DNA of 64,000 bases from Colius striatus (Eukaryota; Chordata; Aves; Coliiformes; Coliidae), in NCBI RefSeq assembly GCF_028858725.1, contig NC_084760.1:9746867-9810866 (forward strand), read 5' to 3'. Below, piece after piece: positions 59,701 through 64,000 of the stretch. The notes under the pieces were generated by a model. The model was not told the DNA's origin. It searched no databases and worked only from the letters and a program-made list of their open reading frames with translations. Each line of letters starts with the position of its first letter. The first letter of the stretch is position 1. The position numbers and the translations under genes were made by a program.

Positions 59701-60809
59701 GGGTGGCCCAGAAACCCAAAAGCAGGATGGTGGGTTGGGGGTGACAGGAGGAAACAGCACTCAGAGAAAATACATAGAAGTGATGAGAGGAGCTGAGTAA
59801 GCAGGTCTGTATGAATCCTGCTGTAGAGAGGGGAGGTGAAGGGAGGAAAAACCTTTCGAGAAATATAGGAAGAAAGGTAGGGAGATAACTAGGCAAGAGA
59901 AGCATTAGGCAAAATATGGCTGAAAGATACTGTAAAGAAGCTAAAGAAAACAGATGTAGGCTGAAAGCCTTGCATATATCAAGAGCTGGATGGAAGGAGC
60001 TTGCACTGCAGAGTGTAGTGTGGTTGGGTCTGATCCAAGATAGGTATGAATGGGGAGTTGCCATGGACAAGAAGTCAAAGTTCAGGAAAGATCTCCAAAC
60101 CCTTTGTAAAATCAGCAAAAAACCTTATAACAGAAAAAAAAATAATGAAGCTGCCAAACAACGGTGCCAGATTAGCAATAGTTTTTCCTTCCATGAAATG
60201 ACAGGTAATTTCTGATCCAGTTAAACTGTTTTAAGTAATCAATCCTTTAAATTGTTCCTGACTTTGAGTCTGAGAGTGGGGAAAATGTACACGACATCTT
60301 CATCAGTCTAGTGGCATTTGTTGGAAAACATAGCTCTGTGTTTAGCTAATCACTTAATTAGAAAAGCAGTAGTCAGCTGGCAGTGAATGGTGAGTCTTTA
60401 TTTAACAGGGAAACACAAAAATTAGCCATCCATCTGTTTTTTTTTTTCCTGTTAATGAACTCCAAATATGAAAATTGAATACAGTCTTCAACCTGATTGG
60501 TAGTTTGAGTGGCAACAGCAGAGATCAGATACTAAAAGAAAGACAATAGCAGATATGAAGATGATGAAGCTTCTGTATTTTACAGCTTTCATACCTGTCT
60601 CTAAAACATTTCTGCCTACCTACATGAGCTGCTGTGGACGTCATGTTCACCATTTTTGGTCCTTCAGCCACATTTCTGGCTTTAAAGGAGCATCAGTATA
60701 GGCAACAGTGTTAACTGAGCCATTACTTTTGCATGAGAAACGGGACTGCGTGTTGCATGTCAGCAGCAGTGTCTACCTTTGGGGTGACACCACTTTCAGA
60801 GTTGTTAGT
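53707..60809. other. Long intergenic stretch, no gene recognised
   Basis: Seven kilobases without a recognised gene or CR1 copy, the longest repeat-poor block in the window. It holds AT-rich parts with homeodomain-type cores (56160-56420: AATTAAA, GGATTA, TTAATT). Open frames of 60-140 codons occur on both strands, including a 140-codon minus-strand frame at 59696-60118 in a purine/pyrimidine-skewed stretch. None is supported by a domain. Confidence 0.4.
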
Positions 60810-60862
60810 GAGGGCTGGACTAGTTGGTTTCCAGAGATCCTTTCCAACCTAAACTACTCTGT
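60810..60862 (+). mobile_element. Old CR1 LINE tail fragment
   Basis: GGGCTGGACTAGTTGGTTTC, CAGAGATCCTTTCCAACCTA and AACTACTCTGTG match the last ~50 bases of a CR1 3' end with a worn tail. Confidence 0.7.
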
Positions 60863-62402
60863 GTGCAGATTTGCCCTTAGGAGCAGCAGTCAGAGCTGGC
60901 AGCCTACCTGATTTTGTTGGTTTTCCCCTCTGAAACATCATCCACCAACACTCACTCCCATCTCTTCCCTTCTCCTAGCAAAGATCCCTGTGCAGCCCAT
61001 CTCACAGCTGAACCCAAGCCCTAGACACAGCTCCAAAGAAAGTGGCTGGAGTGCAACTTGTGCCTCATCTTACCCAAGTTCCTTGGTGTGACTCAAATGA
61101 TCTGCTGGGGTAGTCTGGCATCTTTACTTTTCACTTTCTGATCATTACTATAGCTGAGCACGCTTGTAGCAGAACAGTACACTGCCCAAAGGACACACAA
61201 ACCTGCTGCCATTATTCTGCAGCTGTTCTTACAAATCCTACTTTTAATTTTCATTCCTAATAGCATATGTACCCTGAGGAGCTGCTTTGGAAATTTTAGA
61301 GATAAGGAGAGTCAGGCTACTCTTGCTCAGCTTCAATCCACAGTTTCCACCTCCAACAAACTGCAAAAAAGGAAAAACCATAATGGATCTCTTTGCTTCC
61401 TTGTTAGGTGACAATTTCAGTTCATTATCTTCCCCTTCTTTATATATTAATGTTAGCTAGTAGGGAACCCAACGGCAGATGAAGAAGGTAGCTGTGACAA
61501 CAGCTTCAGAAGGGCAGCTACTGATAAACTTCCTAAACTCAGGCATGGAAAACTTGGGAGTCCTTAAAGCAGAATCCCAGTGCAAGTGGGTAAGTGGTAG
61601 GTCACACTATTGTCACCTTCAAACTTGATTTACACTCAACTTGCAGCCCTGCATCTTTCCAGCTGAATGGTTTATCTCAGAGAGAAGGATGCCATTTCTC
61701 AGATCCATCTGGAGTTTATTATTCACGTTACTTACAGTCCCTTGACTCCTGATAAGAAAAATTATTGTCATGTACATTTTCAAAACATTTTTTCTGAGAT
61801 GGCTTCGAGTGCTGTTACAACACTTTTGCTATCACTAATATTTGTTTTGATGGATTTGGAGCTGCCATGCAATAGTTCACTGTTACTGCACATCAGGTTT
61901 ATGTTTATGGTGTTTTTCATACGGTATATTAGTGTAATTAAAAAATAATTTGTCTAGAAAAATGGACAGGGAAGAAAATTATGGTGCAAGGTAAGTAATC
62001 AATATTTAAATGGTGCTCAGGAGTTGCTGATGGACAATAACAGATTGTCAGCTTTGATTTTGCCCCTTCCCAGACTTTGATTTCCATAACATCTGAACCC
62101 AGACATTTTAACTTCTATCAGCACAGAAGACACAATATAAAGGATTCTCTACCTATCACTCAAGACAAGTGAAGTAACTCCATGAAGGATTCCTAGAACA
62201 AGAAATCCTGTTAGAAGACCAAATCAGCTGGCAAGAATGACATTGAGAATTGTAAGATGATGATAAGGCACACATTAAAAAAGTACTCTTCCTATTTATT
62301 TTTTTATTTGGTTTTTGGATGATGTTTCTGAATTTCTGTATATTACTGGCCTGATGAGAAGTTGTTTTCCTTAACTGTGGGTTAAGTGGTTGATAGGGCT
62401 GG
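60863..62402. other. Intergenic, nothing recognised
   Basis: No gene or repeat family was recognised in this stretch downstream of HTR1E. Confidence 0.45.
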
Positions 62403-62475
62403 GACAAGGACTGGGCTTGATGATCTTAAAGGTCTCTTCCAGCTGAAACAATTCTATGATTCTATGATTCTATGA
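62403..62475 (+). mobile_element. CR1 LINE tail fragment
   Basis: GGGCTTGATGATCTTAAAGG, TCTCTTCCAGCTGAAAC, then three octamer units, ATTCTATGATTCTATGATTC. It is the longest octamer tail in the window. Confidence 0.9.
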
Positions 62476-62489
62476 TCAATTAATTCATG

Positions 62490-62600
62490 GGACTGTGTGA
62501 CCTACTCTAGGTAGTCCTGCTCTGGCAGGGAGGTTGGCTGGATGATCTTTCGAGGTCCCTTCCAGCCCTTGAGATTCTATGATTCTGTGATGCTGTGATA
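62490..62600 (+). mobile_element. CR1 LINE tail fragment, tandem to the previous one
   Basis: TGTGTGACCTACTCTAGG, TCCTGCTCTGGCAGGG, GGATGATCTTTCGAGGTCCC and a tail GATTCTATGATTCTGTGATG. It sits 14 bases after the previous CR1 tail in the same orientation, and is the sense counterpart of the 18026 and 36148 copies. Confidence 0.92.
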
Positions 62601-63515
62601 GTGTACCACAAGGTCCAGCTGAAGTGTGGCTCAAGTGACTAATGACATCCCAGGACAGACTAAGGTCTGAGCCCTGAGGAATTCTTGGTTAGTGGTATTA
62701 AAAACGCGACCCATCAGATGTGCATCTGATCTCACAAATGTGACGCTTGCCAGCTGCATCCTCTCTCATGCCAAACAAACTGCTCAGGTGTCCGCCCAAC
62801 ACTTTGAACATTAATCCAAAATCTTACACAAGAATAGCCACTTAAATAATTACTTGGAGTACAAAATGAGATCCATTTTTAGATGGAATGAACTGAACTT
62901 TGCTTTCTATTTTGGGAGTGTACTCCCAAAGGAAGGAATGGTTTACTCTGCCTTAGCCCAAGTTGGAGATGACGGTTCTTTTCCTTCTAAATGACTTTTA
63001 CTGTTTTCTCAGAATGCCACAGGACAGATTTGCTGTTTGGCTGTCGTGACCACAAAGTGTTTTATTAATTTTTGGATATGTATTTACGGGGTTCAGTTTA
63101 TAAGCCTTTGTATTATTACAGTGCATTGTAATTTAGACATTTGATTCTTAAATGGAAAAAGTAGAAAAGTGAATATCATCATTTGCTTCTCAAATCTTTG
63201 ACTACACAAAATGTCCAAACACGAGTATGTAATAGGGTTGGGGTTTGTTTTTTCTGTTGTTTTGTTGCTAAAAAATCTTTTCCTCCATAGAACAAATTTA
63301 TTTCAAACTCTTTACTATGAATAACACTAGAGGTAAAAAACAGCAGAACAAATTACAGACTAAAGTCAAGCAAGTAAGCAAACACAAACCCCTCCTTTTT
63401 CAAGGGTAAATGGTGACAGAGTCAAATTCTTTTGCTCATTCTTAAGGCCAGGAGTCATGTCATCATCATCATCATCATCTCCAAGTAACTTTTAAGTATA
63501 CTTGAAAGTATACTC
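62601..63515 (-). other. HTR1E: HTR1E 3' UTR and flank
   Basis: Downstream of the HTR1E stop on the minus strand. AATAAA signals on the minus strand lie at 63302-63297 (214 bases after the stop) and 63066-63061 (450 bases after). Either could end a short transcript. No repeat lies between 62601 and 63459. Confidence 0.4.
63460..63479 (+). repeat. (CAT)n microsatellite in the HTR1E 3' UTR
   Basis: About six and a half CAT units (ATG on the HTR1E strand), 37 bases after the HTR1E stop codon. Probably length-polymorphic. Confidence 0.9.
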
Positions 63516-64000
63516 TTAAGTATGTTCTCGACACCTGATGAGCTTTCTAAAGGCCAGCTTGAAATCTTCATTAAAGCTAGTGTAGAGCAAAGGGTTGATA
63601 AGGGAGTTGACATATCCAAGCCAGGTCAAGAAGTCAGCTACTTCTGGAGAGACAGTACAAACGTGGAGGCCCACAAGCAACTCCTTGATGAAAAAGGGCA
63701 GCCAGGACAAAATGAAAGCACCTAAAATCAGCCCTAGAATGCGAGCAGCCTTTCGTTCCCGTGTGGTGGAGATCTGCTGCCGGTCACCAGACAGGTCCAG
63801 GTCATTCTCAAAAGGAGGGATCCTCACGGATGCGTTGATTTTATCGAACTCCATGGTCGGGTCAGATGTGGAGAAGTCAGAGACACAGAATGTCTGTGTG
63901 AGCTTGCAGCTGGCAAAGGAGTTTTGGCTGTCGGTGCTCCTGTTGCTGAGGTGACGGCTTGAACCCCTCTTTTGGTAAAGGCTCTTTGCAGCGTGGTAAA
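63516..64000 (-). CDS. HTR1E: 5-hydroxytryptamine receptor 1E, C-terminal part
   Basis: This is a Gi/o-coupled serotonin receptor, a seven-transmembrane rhodopsin-family protein of neuronal plasma membrane. The frame stays open from the right edge to TAA at 63518-63516, giving the last 160 residues of a protein that is about 365 long in human. The fragment starts near the end of TM5 (YHAAKSLYQKRGSSRHLS), runs through intracellular loop 3, then TM6 (ARILGLILGAFILSWLPFF, fragment residues 85-103), extracellular loop 3 and TM7 (VADFLTWLGYVNSLINPLLY, 120-139). It carries the NPxxY motif N135-P136-L-L-Y139 and ends FRKLIRCREHT. It matches human HTR1E almost residue for residue in TM6 and TM7, with changes in loop 3 (EFDKINASVRIPPFEND). 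The methionine at 63854 is internal, not the start. The coding sequence has no intron in this part, as in mammals; the 5' half lies beyond the window. Confidence 0.96.
   Translation of the reverse strand, partial: YHAAKSLYQKRGSSRHLSNRSTDSQNSFASCKLTQTFCVSDFSTSDPTMEFDKINASVRIPPFENDLDLSGDRQQISTTRERKAARILGLILGAFILSWLPFFIKELLVGLHVCTVSPEVADFLTWLGYVNSLINPLLYTSFNEDFKLAFRKLIRCREHT

Noticed and set aside
59696-60118. 140-codon minus-strand open frame
   Set aside because: Falls in a purine/pyrimidine-skewed stretch that is open on both strands; composition is Leu/Ser/Phe-rich without a domain.
63516-63854. Methionine at 63854 as the start of a 112-residue protein
   Set aside because: The frame continues open upstream with clear HTR1E loop-3 sequence to the window edge, so this methionine is internal.
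1-64000. CRISPR array, tRNA, rRNA or other structured RNA gene
   Set aside because: No spaced identical repeats and no tRNA B-box (GGTTCGANTCC) outside CR1 sequence were found. The genome is vertebrate, so CRISPR is not expected.

Overview
The window is nuclear DNA from a bird. Two things point there. The interspersed repeats are overwhelmingly CR1-type LINEs whose 3' ends carry the ATTCTATG octamer tail, with an avian-style retroviral LTR and no abundant SINEs. The three recognisable genes read as avian orthologues. Their order and relative orientation, ZNF292 (-), CGA (+), HTR1E (-), is the human 6q14-q15 order read in reverse, so this is a conserved syntenic block. By eye, CR1-derived sequence makes up roughly a sixth of the window. 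That is high for a bird and might suggest a CR1-rich lineage such as woodpeckers and relatives, but the species cannot be fixed from this sequence.

Layout. Bases 1-1180 are a very GC-rich CpG island holding the first coding exon of ZNF292 on the minus strand (498-659); the rest of that gene lies off the left edge. From 1.2 to 22.5 kb is intergenic DNA with CR1 copies of several ages, including an old ORF2-bearing fragment on the minus strand (2133-3880) and an ancient one (11.1-12.5 kb), plus a nearly full-length solo LTR (6782-7935). From 22.6 to 32.3 kb is CGA, the common alpha subunit of LH, FSH and TSH. I can trace a TATA promoter, a probable non-coding exon 1, a 6.6 kb first intron and three coding exons (29459-29558, 30323-30507, 31946-32023) that join to exactly 120 codons plus stop, followed by an AATAAA signal.

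From 32.3 to 63.5 kb is intergenic DNA with more CR1 pieces, a second shortened copy of the same LTR (45826-46380), and a long CR1 ORF2 relic (51376-53175) whose reverse-transcriptase active-site box is mutated. The right edge (63516-64000, minus strand) holds the last 160 codons of HTR1E, a serotonin receptor; the 5' part lies off the right edge.

The genes do not form an operon or pathway; they are linked by ancient synteny. ZNF292 is a CpG-island gene of the broadly expressed type, CGA is a TATA-driven pituitary gene, and HTR1E is a neuronal receptor. I found no CRISPR array, tRNA or rRNA gene, and no sign of a new multi-gene system. The most unusual local structures are a hairpin-rich insertion inside a CR1 in CGA intron 2, a nearly perfect inverted repeat formed by two CR1 tails at about 40.1 kb, and a CR1 lacking its 3' end at about 53.2 kb.
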